A DNA stretch of 64,000 nucleotides from Macrothele yani (Eukaryota > Arthropoda > Arachnida > Araneae > Macrothelidae), in assembly GCA_039090855.1 (NCBI GenBank), contig CM077012.1:143750541-143814540 (forward strand). The letters are read 5' to 3'. The first letter of the stretch is position 1. Every line of letters starts with the position of its first letter. This document shows positions 13,231 through 24,945 of the stretch, in pieces. The translations under genes and the position numbers were made by a program. The notes under the pieces were generated by a model. The model was not told where the DNA came from. It did no database searches and saw only the letters and a program-made list of their open reading frames with translations.

Positions 13231-14077
13231 GAGTCATTCCATCTTAATTCAGACAGACACACAGTACCAAAATGTGTCAGGTGACCATTTTAGATTTGTT
13301 TAAAAAAATTACAGTAGTTACAACTATTGGAGACGTAAAATATCCAGAAAGGATTTTCTTAAAAAAAAAAAAAAAATTTTTCTCCAGCTACAGCGTTTTG
13401 AAATTTGGATAAAATCTAGCGATCTTTGAAAAATGGGGAAAATGCTGTATTTTAAAATGAGTGCTGCTTCAAAACTATTAAATCTATTCACTTAATTTTT
13501 TTTTATTTTGTAGCTATTGAATTAAATTTTAACTTGGCATAGTTTGAATAAGCCTGACTGACATTAATAAGGAAAAAAAACAATTATTGCAAAAAAATTT
13601 TTTTGCATCTTCAGATTACCCCCCCCCCCCCACTAAATTAATATTCAATTAAGGAAGGATGGCAATCTGAAGTCCCTCAATAGTAGTTTTACAGCAAATT
13701 TTATTTTAAACCTGGGATGCATGCGGTCCATAAAATTTAATTTTTAAGTTATGCAGAAGTTCAAAAAAGCTCAATTTTTGAAGGACATTAACTCAAAAAC
13801 CCCATTTTTTAAAAATCTGAAAATCTGTCCATTTGATGTCCTCTTAGTTGTTAATAAATTGCTCCTTGCAGAATAGTGTATTTTTGCCTGGTTAATTTTA
13901 TATACTTTTTTAAAGATTGCACGTTTTCAGCGTTGTTGCGTAATACAGCACAAAAGGCAATAGATTGTCCATATTTTACTGAAAACATCGTTTAATCAGG
14001 TTTCATAGTTGAAACATAGGTTACTGGTGTTTGATTAGTACAATTACATTATATTTTGTAGTTCAGCACAAAAACAT
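13231..14077. repeat. Left long terminal inverted repeat
   Basis: About 847 bp that match the right end in reverse complement with small indels. Shared landmarks include the terminal GAGTCATTCCATC, the block TCAGGTGACCATTTTAGATT, and the inner boundary GTTCAGCACAAAAAC. It contains a 13-nt C tract (13619-13631) not matched in the right arm. Confidence 0.9.
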
Positions 14078-14470
14078 ATACTAAAAATATATTTGCAGAA
14101 CATGGCAGTATATTCTTGCTGGTTTCATTTCTTTTCTAGGGGAATTATTTGCAACCTCGTACTCTCTCCCTCTCTATATATATACTTTAAATTATTTATT
14201 TTGTTAAACTTGTTAATTTTGTAACCATCCACTGTTCTACTGATACTCCTCATAAATTTATAGCATTTTGTAATGAAATTGCACAAGCTACAATGCTGAA
14301 ACAACAGGTTATGTTAGGCTTTTGCAAGTACGAACATGTCCATTGATTGCTCACTGAACAGCCAATCAGCAGCTGTTATGTTCTTCATTTACTAATTCCC
14401 CACCTTTCTCACACTCCAGTTTGCTCTTATCTGTTGATGAGGTTCAGTATTGTTCAGTGAATAATTTATA

Positions 14471-16830
14471 ATGTCTGATCATCATAGTTCTGAGAGAATT
14501 AGATGTGTGGACTACATTAAAAGACACAAAAGAGTTGTGTACAAAACTAAGCTTGTTAGGTTCTGTGGTGATTTAGGTGATGAAATTCAAAGGATTGTAG
14601 GCCCATCTGTCTCTGTAAATAGAAATGATTATTTGTGTTGCAATTGTGTGGCTTTTTACAAAAGAAAATTTTTGGAATGTGCAAATGAAACTGAAGAAGA
14701 AATTCCCACATCAGAGAGAGAGCGGTTTTTTTTATTCCCAGTCATGAGATTGTGGATGTTTTAAATAGCAGTATTACAATGCTTGATGTTAATGTGTCAC
14801 CATTTAAAGCCCCTTCAGAAGTTAGGGAGGATAAGAGAGAAGCTTATGTGATGAGGATAAAGTTGACATTAGAGAAAACACTAACATCTTCAGCTGTGCA
14901 GAAATTAGAAGACTTATATGGAGTTGGTGTTTCAAGTCAGTTGTCTCTTGAGAAGCCTGACTGTTCTACTTGTAATCAGTGGTTTTCTAATATTAATACA
15001 GCACTTCATACTTGTAACTACACTGAAAAAGTTCAATTACTGACATTGCTACCACAGACTGTTAGTAAAACTGATTTGAAAGGAGAGTTACCTACAGTAT
15101 CAAAGCACCTCATAGATAAATCATGCAAGGTTAGAAGAGAAAAGGGAATCTATGCTCAACCTGACCCTTACAGTGGCCATCCATTGTCTACAGAAGCTGC
15201 AACTCTGGCATTGTCATACTACCTAGATGATAGTACATACTGTACTAGGGATAATCCAAACAAAAATGATGTATGTGTTAGAGATGATAATGGTGAGAAA
15301 ATTTAAAAGACTTATGACAAGATCAATCAAAGAGTCATACAAGCTAATGAAAAAAGACAACCAAAATATAAAAATATACAAGCTAATGAAAAAAGACAAC
15401 CGAAATATAAAAATTGGTCTTTCAAAGTTTTACACTCTACGTCCAAAGTGGGTCACAATTCAGCCAATACAAGCAGTATGCACTTGTATTTATATTGCAG
15501 TAATCTGAAACTTATATGTACAGCTCTTCAAAATATAACAAACACACGAATTGGGGAAGAAGATCTTTTACAGAAGTGTTTATGTGACAGAATAAGCAAT
15601 GAAGATTGTTGGCTCCAAGAGTGTGGTGACTGCCCCGGCGCAGAAGCACTGACAGTTGAAACTCTTTGCTCGAATGAAGAATAAGTAACATTTGCTATTT
15701 GGGAAGGTGGTGACCTCATAAGAAAATCTGTATCGGTCCACAAGTTTCTGCAAGATGTGAGACATTTGGTGAAGAAAGCAATTTCTCATAGCAAAATCAG
15801 GAAAATCCAAAGAGAAGGAATAGCTGAAGCAAAAATCTCTGTGAAAGAAAGTTCTGACATTCTAGTTTTACATTTCGATTTTGTTGAAAATTGGACAGTG
15901 ATACTGCCCGATGAAATAAAAAGTTACCACTGGCAAAATGTTCAGATTTCACTATTCACATGTGCTGCATATCTTGAAAAAGAGAGAAAAAGTTTTGTTG
16001 TAGTGTCTGATGACACAACTCATGACAGCTCATGCTCTCTGTGCTATAGAGATTATAAAAAAAGAAATTTCTAAGTTGTGCCAATTAGAAAATATTAGAT
16101 CACTTGTTTACATTTACGATGGGGCTGCTGGACATTTCAAAAATAAATACCAAATTTATGAACTTTCTAAAAATAATCAAATTGAGGAAAAAAAGTGGAT
16201 TTTTTTCAGCGACTGGGCATGGTAAAAGTTCAAGTGATGCTATATGTGGGCTATGTAAGCATTATGCAACAAAGTTTAATCTCTAAAGAGGGTCTGTGTA
16301 AGCCATAAAAGATGCAGCTTCATTTGTTGCTGAACTTTCTCATCTTTTACAAAATATAACACTACTGATTCTTGAAGGTAAAACTGTTCAAGCCTACAGG
16401 TCTTGTAAGGAAGAAGGGGGGGGCTAATGTAAAACCTGTTGTAGGAATACAATCAAAACATTACTGGTTGGTTAAAAATAACTAGTCTTATATGGGACGT
16501 ACAATTAAACATCAAGTTGAAAAAGTTGAAACATCCGGCCAGGTGAAAAAACATTACTCAGTGATTTCCAGGTAGGCGAGTTTGTTGGGTGTGTTTATGA
16601 CAATTATTGGTGGATGGGGCAGATTACAGATATATCTCTAGAGCTCAATGACATTACTGTGTAATTTATGCATCCCCACGGTCCAGCTAAAGGGTTCCAG
16701 TAGCCAGAGGAATCTGGAAAGAAGAAAGATGAATGTCCAATGCCATTAGAAAATGTGCTGCTTAAAGTTAGGAATCCTACTCCACTTGGACTCCATCATT
16801 TGACCAACAGGAGCTAAGAAAAATCAACCA
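14471..16830 (+). pseudogene. Decayed transposase of the long-inverted-repeat element
   Basis: Homologous-looking blocks run in order through changing frames. First is an N-terminal Cys-rich region (RCVDYIKRH... with CCNC near 14636). Next come YSGHPLSTEAATLALSYY (about 15170) and GLSKFYTLRPKW (about 15416). HFDFVENW (about 15871) is followed by FVVVSDDTTHD, both candidate acidic active-site regions. Then come YDGAAGHFKNKY (about 16117), a GKSSSDAICG block (about 16219), and a C-terminal CVYDNYWWMGQI and FMHPHGPAKGF segment (about 16588-16700). From memory this order recurs in uncharacterised transposon proteins of many animals. There are at least five frameshifts, a 39-bp in-frame tandem duplication at about 15339-15416, and several stops. 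The catalytic residues are inferred, not proven. Confidence 0.75.
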
Positions 16831-17062
16831 CATCTACTGTGCCTAATCCTTCTATATAAACCTTTTACAGGTAACTTTATTAATATACTGCTAAGAAATT
16901 GTTTATCATCTAAAAGGCTATTTGTGAAAAATATTTTTTTTATGAAAGTAAAATTAGTAAAAAAGCTGCAATAATACCAAGTGTCATAAAAAAATTGTAT
17001 GTTATTGAATTACAGTGATGCTATAGTATAATAATAATGCTATGTTCTGCTCATTTTTGAGT

Positions 17063-17886
17063 GTGTTTTTGTGCTGAACTTCAAAATATAATGTAATTGT
17101 ACTAATCAAACACCAGTAACCTATGTTTTAACTTTGAAACCTGATTAAACGATGTTTTCAGTGAAATATGGACAATCTATTGAATTTTGTGCTGTATTAC
17201 GCAACAACGCTGAAAACGTGCAATCTTTAAAAAAATGTAAAATTAACCAGGCAAAAATACACTTCTGTAATGAGCCATTTATTAACAACTAAGAGCACAT
17301 CAAATGGACAGATTTTCAGATTTAAAAAAAAATGGGGTTTTGAATTAATGTCCTTCAAAAATTGAGCTTTTTTGAACTTCAGCATAACTTAAAATTAAAT
17401 TGTATGGACTGCATCCCAGGTTTAAAATAAAATTTCCTGTAAAACTACCATTGAAGGACTTCAGATTGCCATCCTTACTTACCTGAAAAATAATTCAGTA
17501 AGAAATTTTTTTTTTTCCGAAAATACGAAAAACTTTTTTTTTTTGCATTTTTGCAATTTTTTTTCTTTATTAATAATGTCAGTCAGGCTTATTCAAACTA
17601 TGCCAAGTTAAAATTTAATTCAATAGCTATAAAAATAAAAAAAAAATGTGAATAGATTAAATAGTTTTGAAGCAGAGCTCATTTTGAAATACAGCATTTT
17701 TCCCATTTTTCAAAGATCGCTAGATTTTAGCCTAACTTCAAAACGCTGTAGCTGGAGAAAATTTTTTTTTAGGAAAATCCTTAAAGGATATTTTATGTCT
17801 CCAGTAGTTGTAACTACTGTAATTTTTTGGAACAAATCTAAAATGGTCACCTGACGTGCCCTGCCTGAGCTGAGATGGAATGACTC
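17063..17886. repeat. Right long terminal inverted repeat
   Basis: About 824 bp that are the reverse complement of 13231-14077. The inner edge is GTTTTTGTGCTGAAC and the outer end AGATGGAATGACTC. Arms differ by scattered substitutions and short indels, so the element is not very young. Confidence 0.9.
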
Positions 17887-17952
17887 CTTATGTTGACATT
17901 GATTTGCATGAAACATGTAATGTATAATAATGTATGTAACATGAAAATCTAA

Positions 17953-18214
17953 TGTGTGTTCTTGTGGAACAACTGTTCATAAAGTTGCATTCCATCCAGA
18001 GGAAAAAAGATAGAAAATTATAGGGTGAATGGGAGCAACCCAATAGAGTTCCATTAATTTGCTGATGTGTATTGGAGGCCTTATTTAAGATCTGTTTGTG
18101 TGGGAAAACTAACTATTCATAAAGTTACATTACACCCCGAGAAAAAAGGTGGGGAATTATATGATGAATGGGAGGAAGAGTTATTAAATGCATTAAGAGA
18201 AATGTGTGGAATTT
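17953..18214 (+). repeat. Diverged 138-bp tandem duplication with protein-like second copy
   Basis: Copy A (about 17953-18075) and copy B (about 18091-18214) align without large gaps. Copy B is open in one frame and reads plausibly as protein: IHKVTLHPEKKGGELYDEWE, then EELLNALREM before a stop at the end. Copy A keeps the equivalent VHKVAFHPEEK but then has stops. The conservation at codon level hints at ancestral coding sequence, but I do not recognise the family and no splice sites confirm an exon. Confidence 0.45.
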
Positions 18215-20340
18215 AGACTTAAAGCAGTAGTCTTTTTTTAAATGGAAGAACTTGTTATATTGAAATGCAACAATATTTTATTGCTGTATTTTATATGAAA
18301 ATATCAGCAAGTTAAGAAAAGCCTTATGCAATGTGCCTGTTCATTCAATAATTTTAACATTGCTTTTCTCTGTTGTAATCACAGGCATTAATTTGAAAGA
18401 AATGGCTTTTGCATTTTGTTAGGTTTTTTAGCACTGTAGATAACCTGATTTGTATGAACATTACTCTCGTAGACCTTTTGAGAAATACCTACGCAGCATG
18501 CTTAATCTTAAATAAATAAATTTTTAACTTTGACCTTTCTTTAGAAAGTTTTTGGTTTGGATCTATTCAACTGATAAGTTTATGTGGTATGCTCTGTGCT
18601 AAAATATAGTATTTCCAAGATATTCACTTGAACCACAGTGTACAGGTAATAGGATAAATTATTACACATACAGTATGCAATGGATATTAGGGCTTGAAAA
18701 ATATCTGAAAAGTTAGCTGCCCAGGTAGTAACTGCTGGATGCCCAGAAAAATTTATCTCTTCAGAGAAAAAATCAGAAAGCAAAATTTTTTTTATAAGTT
18801 AAAAAATGCAATAAATTTTTTTTTACAAGTGTTCCTTTTCAGTTTTAAAGGTTTGTATTCAAAATGTTCAATGTACAAAAGCATGTATCAGAAGTTTCAA
18901 GATGAAGCTGAAATCGATATGAAATGGTATGATGAAATTGGTATGTGAGAAATTTAGTGTTTCTTTCATTGAAGGTTTTGGCCTTTGTCACTAAACACCG
19001 AAAACTAGTTCCATCAGAGGCATGCATCCCATCATTGACTGTAAACTACATGTGGTTCCAATTTCCAGACCTAGAGCCTAATATAATTAAAGAAGTGATA
19101 TTCTGCTGTCCCTAGCACTCCTTAACAATAATACAACTTCTGGTGATTAGCAGTGAAATGGAACATAGCATTATGTGAAGACTGTCTTTTTTCTTGTAGT
19201 TGGAAATTCTGTTCCAAACTTTATTTTTAAACTGAGTTGCTCGGTGCGTGCAAGTAATTTTTTTTTTTTTTTTTTTTTTTACTTGCCCAGGCCAATAATT
19301 TATGTGCCCCAGGCATTTTGGGCATGGTATTTTTCAAGCCCTGGATATGCTAGATCGAGCACTACAGAATGACTAGGAGTGTACCTCTTAATTCCTTAAA
19401 AGGTAGTTTTGCTGTTCTTATGTTATGAGAGGGTAACATAATGATCTAAATATCCAACTGTCATAAGGCAAAAAATCATTGCTCTTTTCAGTCATTTCCT
19501 GTTTATTATGTTATCTTGTGTTCTAGAAGTTCTGATGTATTTTATACACCTTGTGCTTTACTAATTTCTAATTTTAGGAGTATATACTTTTTAACATATT
19601 TGCTTATTTTAATCATAGAATCAGTTGTTTCCAAGGTAACATTTACTAGAGGGTTAAATTTCCTCCTTGGCAACCATATTCTATACCATATGCAGGTTAT
19701 ATCACTTTCATACCGTCTTCAGTGTAAAAAGCTTAACTGTGTGCATTTCAGATGCGATTCGGAGTACCTCGGAAGCCATTAGACTGTACTTGTAGAATCG
19801 CAGGAGAATATGAGAATCACAGAGTAGATATGGTCTAGAATATGTAGGAAGGCCACAATAAAATAAAAAAACAAAGAAAAAAACAACAACAATAAGTTAG
19901 CTCAGAGGTTCTCAATCTGTGCGTTATGACTATAAGGCAAAACTAAAATTTATAATACATTTCAACGATGGCCAAACCGTTCTTTAGTTCTGCACATGTC
20001 ACAGTAAAAATAAACTTTCGAAGGGTCAATGTCCACACACTCTTCATGCGCCCAGTCTTTGCATCTATGGCATTGAATCCAATCTTCAAAAGATTCTCCC
20101 TCATCGCTGACAGCCAGAGTCAAATTGGGAATGTTCTGTTTTTCTTTTCTTTTTTGTATTGCTTCTGACCTGGTTTTTCTCTGTCAACGTGTTTGTAAAG
20201 GGCACAGATGTTAGAATCTCACTTTTTTGTTCCTTTCGTGAGCGTGTCAGGAGGAGTTTCCAAGTTTCATTAGGAAGAGGGGTTAATTGTTTGAGCACTT
20301 TGCTTGTACTATAACGTGCAGTTGAAGGTGTAGTTTCGGG
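18215..20340. other. Non-coding DNA, no gene recognised
   Basis: AT-rich, with a poly-T tract of about 22 nt near 19259-19280. Two patches near 18686 and 19330 share the words GGGCTTGAAAAAT / ATTTTTCAAGCCC in opposite orientation, so a dispersed repeat may be present. Nothing further could be supported. Confidence 0.45.
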
Positions 20341-21420
20341 CATTAGATGCGTGTTACTAGTTAATGGCTGCTATATCTGACCGGTGGAAGGCTGCGTGAT
20401 GTGACTGGTAGACGTCTGATTAGCAGTGTTTTCAGTCAACGCCGGTTCTTGTTCAATATCGGTCATCAACACTAGCAAGAAATCCAAATCTCTGAAAACA
20501 TCCCAATTAAAAGGATAAATTCCTGAGCACTTAAACCCATTTTGTGCTATTTCTACTCTAGCTGCTTTAGCAAAAGCAACATTCACTAAAGCAGTGATGT
20601 CGTAGTCGGTGATCCTAGCCTTTGGGTTTTGTCTCGTCCACAATGCACTTTCTGAAGCAAACACATTTTTAAATGGCTTGAAAAATGTTCTGTCCAATTT
20701 GTGTGTAGTAATGTACTCAGGATATGCATGTTATTAGCACGAGCAAACTATCACTGGCAACTCCTTGTGACTAGCATGTCCATCGAGAATCAATAGCACA
20801 GGACTCTCCTTTGAAGGCTGCACATGCTGTTGGAAATGCTGCAGCCATTGTAAACATATCTCGCCATTCATCCATCCACTTTCATGTGGAATGGCAATGT
20901 TGTCGGGCTGAGCTCCAATCATCAAACGGCTATTTTTGTACATTCTTTTTCTTGGAAAAATAAAAAGGGGAGTTACGAAATGGCCAGTCACACTCATAGC
21001 AAACATCAACGTCATATTTCGTCCTCTCAAACCAGAAGTAATGTTCGGGGTACCCGACATAATCGAGTCCGGGGCTACCCGAACGTCTTGACCCTACGTT
21101 TTTATTCATAGCAGTCAAACAATACAAGCAATTAAAATACAAAACCTTAGTCACAAACTACGATAAATACTCTCTAACATAATAAATAAATCATAACAGA
21201 ATACTTACATTTTACATACAGTAATTTGATTTCAAAAGTAAACGGTGACGACGAACAGGTTAGCACAGGAACACAATTCACTGTCACGGGTCACTCGCTC
21301 AGCGTTCGCGGCACTACTGATCTGAATCTGCGGTTACGGGTTGCTTTCGTATCTCTATGTGCGTGATCGTCCGGAATGTAAAGTGCCCGGGGCTACCAGA
21401 ACTTCCCTAATACTACACTA
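20341..21420 (-). mobile_element. Internally deleted pogo/jerky-type DNA transposon relic
   Basis: The minus strand carries the later part of a pogo-type DDE transposase (20371-21060). It is preceded by a CpG-rich block with promoter-like composition (about 21230-21420). The first half of the enzyme, including the DNA-binding domain and first catalytic Asp, is absent. Upstream sequence runs straight into the DDE core near 21060, indicating an internal deletion. No matching terminal inverted repeats were found, so limits are approximate. Confidence 0.65.
20371..21060 (-). pseudogene. Pogo/jerky-type DDE transposase fragment
   Basis: The upstream segment (20734-21060) reads SGLRGRNMTLMFAMSVTGHF, then PLFIFPRKRM, and finally LLILDGHASHKELPVIV. 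The last is the second-Asp block (LDGHASH) of DDE_1 superfamily transposases such as pogo, Tigger and jerky-like proteins. The downstream segment (20371-20697) gives LDRTFFKPFKNVF and CSGIYPFNWDVF, which matches the C-terminal part of the same family. A frameshift with stops separates them at about 20697-20750, where the family has its conserved N-N-M/H-x-L-Q/D-R region. The N-terminal third is missing, so this is a non-functional fragment. Confidence 0.85.
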
Positions 21421-22085
21421 CAGCTGAGCTCATAGGTAAAAGTTATTTCTGGCAGATTTGCTTAGAATGTAATGAACATTTTGCTCTGTAATTCAGAATT
21501 TAATATGACCGCCCACCTTTCCCTTAAAATTCTGTTTTCCCTGTTCAGTCTGGTTTAAGTGGCAATCACAAGACTGATATGATAATGAGTAAAATGACAC
21601 AGGAATAGCTGGTTTTACAAGACATTGAGATTTTATCTATGTTTCGGCTATTTCGGGAAACTGCGAGTGTGGTGGAATCAAATGACATGCAACTGTAGAC
21701 CCCACACTGAATGTAGCATAAATGTCAAATGTCAGTTTGAGTTAGTGCAGTTTTAACCTATTGTGTATGGTTCACAAAAACTCAGCTTTGTTGCAGCCGT
21801 GCTTTTACGCCGTTGTCGAAATTCGTGAAATTATTTTTGTATTTCAGGTGTATACGTTTAATTATATACAATGTTCAAGCTGGATTTTTTTCTGTTGTAG
21901 CAGTTTGGCTGTTTTCTCAGCAAAAGTTGTAGCAAAATGCTATATGCAGATTAGCTAAATTTTCGGTTATATTTTTTTGCTATGTTTAGTATGAAAATAA
22001 AAGCAAATTGGTTATTGTACTTTTAATTGTAATCAAAATTCATTTCCTGATGCATGCAGTTTATAAAAATATATACAAAAACCAG
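21421..22085. other. Non-coding DNA, nothing recognised
   Basis: No gene or repeat end could be supported. CpG becomes noticeably more frequent from about 21 kb onward. Confidence 0.45.
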
Positions 22086-22249
22086 GACTGAGCAAAGCCA
22101 CAACCGATGACACACCAACGGACCCGGACCGAAACGGCGCGTTCTGCTGCAGCGATGAACCACCAAAGAAACAAATTAATCGCATCTTTCCTTATTCATC
22201 GCAGCAAAGCTCTTGCGGAAGGTATTCTCGAGTCTCACCGGTGCTTTTC

Positions 22250-22830
22250 TCCAATAAGAGAAAAGACAACCGGGATGGAAAAACGGCAACAGGGCGAAGC
22301 AGCGTGTTACAAAGAAGACGGAAAGAAAAAATGACGGGAAAGGAAACCAGGTTGGCGGTGCAAAGCAGTGATGACTGAGATGAAAAACAACGCATGGGTG
22401 AAGCAGGGTTGGGTGGGATGACGATAAAGGTATGACGCAAATAAAAAACAATGCATGGGTAGGAGGAAAGACAACGGGGATGGAAAAACCACAACAGGGC
22501 GAAGCAGCATGCCGAAAAGATGACAGAAAAGGAAACCAGGTCGGCGGGCCGAAGCAGTGATGACGGAGATGAAAAACAATGCATGGGTAAAGCAGGGTTG
22601 GGCGGGATGACGATAAAGGTATGACAGGGATGTAAAACAACGCAAGGGCAAAGCAGCGGACAGGAAGACGGAAAGAAAAAATAACGGGGAAGGAAAACAG
22701 GTCGATGGGGCGAAACAGCGATGACGGAACGGGGAAAATGCTGCGGGAAGAAACCAGGTTGGCGGGGCTAAGCAGCGATGACTGAACGAAAAAAATGACT
22801 GGAATGAAAAACAACGCAAGGGCTGAATTA
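22250..22830. repeat. Complex GA-rich repeat array
   Basis: Related modules recur in irregular order: GGAAACCAGGTYGGCGGGGC (22342, 22531, 22692 and 22749, with variants), GAAGCAGCGATGACGGA, GATGAAAAACAACGCATGGG, and GGATGACGATAAAGGTATGA. One 189-bp block is repeated almost whole (about 22342-22530 and 22531-22690). Lack of stop trinucleotides in the module leaves all three minus-strand frames open for 130-212 codons. The translations are low-complexity repeats of one another and are not treated as genes. Confidence 0.8.
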
Positions 22831-22913
22831 GTGTGGGCGGGGTGATCAAAGGAAAAATGACGAGAAACATTCGCCTATTGGCGATTCAGCGGTACTTTGT
22901 GTCGAAAAATTAT

Positions 22914-23018
<105 letters not shown>

Positions 23019-23159
23019 GGTATAAAAGAAAATTGAGAAGGGCGCTACCATTTCAGTAACATGCCACCTCACCCATGCAGTAAATGGTATCATCCGCAAA
23101 CAACGTTTATATATATAGTGGCTCATATTTCCGCGAGCTCAAGTCGTTGCATTCGCAGT

Positions 23160-23518
23160 TCAGATGGCAGCTTATCAGGATTTAAGCGATTTCGATCGTG
23201 GTGTGATTGTCGGCCCCAGGCAGATGTCACTCCATCTCGGAAATTACCACGAAATTTGTATTTACACGGTCGACAATTTTAAGGGTGTACCTGGACTACG
23301 CAAACTCAGACGAAAAGTCTAGAGCCGGATTTAAACGCCATCAAACACAGTTGGATGCTGTTCAACACACGGTCAGGTCAGTGCCAGAAGAAATTAACTA
23401 CCGGCGAATATTACGGAATTGTGGCACGCTTTCAGGAGGTAGCATGGTGTGCAACGTCTCTACAGTACTACAGAAGGCTCGTGGAGTCGGCATGGACTTT
23501 ATTATGGCCACTTGACAG
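23160..23518 (+). pseudogene. Tc1-type transposase relic, internally deleted
   Basis: The segment starts with a helix-turn-helix-like stretch (DLSDFDRGVIVGPRQMSLH) typical of the N terminus of Tc1-type transposases. Shortly downstream it passes to C-terminal-like sequence (DLNAIKHSW at about 23328, then LQYYRRLVES at about 23466), corresponding to the catalytic Glu block and the closing helix. The whole catalytic core between is missing. Terminal inverted repeats were not found. Identification is by motif only. Confidence 0.55.
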
Positions 23519-24029
23519 TTTTAAGTAAATTAGCTATGGCTGCACGCTGTTGCCGCCAAAGGGCGAGGTTAGTATAAAAAGGGAAAGCTTAGTGCTTGCG
23601 ACAGTAGTAGAATTGATATTTAGGAGACTAGTCTAAAAGGCGGCTCGTTAGACCAGCACACTGTTTTCCAGTCCTCTAACGTCCAACTTGCCTGATATTT
23701 GCACCCTTTTGTGCCGATAAACCGTGGTTATCACCTCTCACACCAACCTTTCGCTGACCTTTGCAGTTTTGCCTCCGGGTCGTTGTTTGACCGACATCCG
23801 ACCAGTTCACCCGTGTGAAATCGAGGCGCCCGCTTTCCGAGCTGTCACGATCTGTTCTTTCTCAAATACCATCATTCCTTCCGTTTACCCATAACGCTCC
23901 GAATTTGACTACCTACTGCACCATTCACGTCATATGTACGTCGTCGACTAATCGCGCCCTCTCTGAAATCACGTAGGCAATGGGCCGCATCCACTTTTGA
24001 TAGGGGTGGTTATCATTGTGATCACTCCG

Positions 24030-24031
<2 letters not shown>
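23519..24031. other. Non-coding, CpG-containing DNA
   Basis: No exon or element recognised. The sequence is richer in CpG than the first 20 kb. Confidence 0.4.

Positions 24032-24061
<30 letters not shown>
24032..24061. repeat. (AC)n microsatellite
   Basis: About 15 uninterrupted AC units. Confidence 0.95.
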
Positions 24062-24065
<4 letters not shown>

Positions 24066-24354
24066 GAACCTGCTTATAAAGAAGAGCTCCGAGCCGACAG
24101 AAACCCTCATTAGAACCGGGCGATCGCTAAATTCGTATTGGGGTAAAAATCCGTACCATGTAAAAATGTGTTAATAATATGCATATATTGTACGTTCATA
24201 GATGTTTTTGCCACTTTTAAAGCAAGAATGTTGCACTTCATTGTAAAAGTGTAAAATTCTTCTTTTAGTAATTGTAATCTGACAATTTAGCGGATTTTCA
24301 CGTCTTTCTTTGATGTCACACAATTGGACATTGCGTTTTCTTAAAGTGCGCGAG

Positions 24355-24580
24355 GCCGCCCCGGTGGCGCAGTGGTCTAAGGCGCTGGTCTCTGATCATT
24401 CGTCCGTAAGGGGTCCGGGTTCGAATCCCGGTCAGGCATGGATGTTGTGTTTGTCTTACGGCACTGGCTCTCTCTCCCTTCCCTGGAACCAGTGACCCTA
24501 AATTAGGGACGGGCGAATGCTTATAGCCCATTGAGTTGCTCACGGTGGTCGTTAAACCTCCAATCAAAAAAAAAAAAAAA
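24355..24580 (+). mobile_element. tRNA-derived SINE, family A, full length
   Basis: The head has an RNA polymerase III A box (TGGCGCAGTGG, 24365-24375) and B box (GGTTCGAATCC, 24418-24428) spaced as in a tRNA. A tRNA-unrelated body follows (GGCATGGATGTTGTG ... GTTGCTCACGGTGGTCGTTA) and a 3' poly-A tail of 15. A perfect target duplication GTGCGCGAG lies at 24346-24354 and 24581-24589. The dA tail and duplication mean it was inserted by a LINE's machinery in trans. The same family recurs at 38272-38709 and 39489-39660. Confidence 0.95.
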
Positions 24581-24589
24581 GTGCGCGAG

Positions 24590-24905
24590 TCTTGAAATTG
24601 CGTAATCTATGTTTAAATTCACTCTTATCGCAGCAGCTGTAGCAGGAGGGAGGATTCCGCCGATCAAAAGGGCTGGCCGATTTGTTACGTAAACGAAAAC
24701 TTCAGAGAACTTCGGAAATGTCTCGTGGCAGTTTTGCAAGTGAAAATATAGGATAGTAATTATATTGTGAGGATAGACCAAAATCCTTATTTAAAAATAG
24801 CAAACATCTTATTTAAAAATCTTTGTTCTGATGATTTTCAACTTGTACTTCATTTGTTATTCTATTTAACCGTGTAGTTGCCTTTAATATTCTTTAGTTT
24901 TCTTT

Positions 24906-24945
<40 letters not shown>

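Larger units (their letters stand above)
13231..17886 (+). mobile_element. DNA transposon with 0.83-kb inverted repeats, superfamily not assigned
   Basis: The element starts GAGTCATTCCATC at 13231 and ends with its complement at 17886. It is flanked by a perfect 5-bp direct repeat CTTAT (13226-13230 and 17887-17891), read as the target-site duplication. The two ends are inverted copies over about 0.83 kb. The interior carries a decayed transposase-like protein (14471-16830). The total of 4,656 bp is compatible with a complete, formerly autonomous element. The 5-bp duplication, long arms and protein do not match Tc1, pogo, piggyBac or hAT. A Sola-like group is conceivable because of the GAG terminus, but I could not verify this. 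Confidence 0.9.

Noticed and set aside
22176..22870. Three overlapping minus-strand open frames of 130-212 codons
   Set aside because: They are the three frames of the same GA-rich repeat array; the translations repeat each other, resemble no protein and have no splice or start context.
24355..24430. Functional tRNA gene
   Set aside because: The A and B boxes belong to a SINE head with body, poly-A tail and target duplication; the cloverleaf is not maintained.
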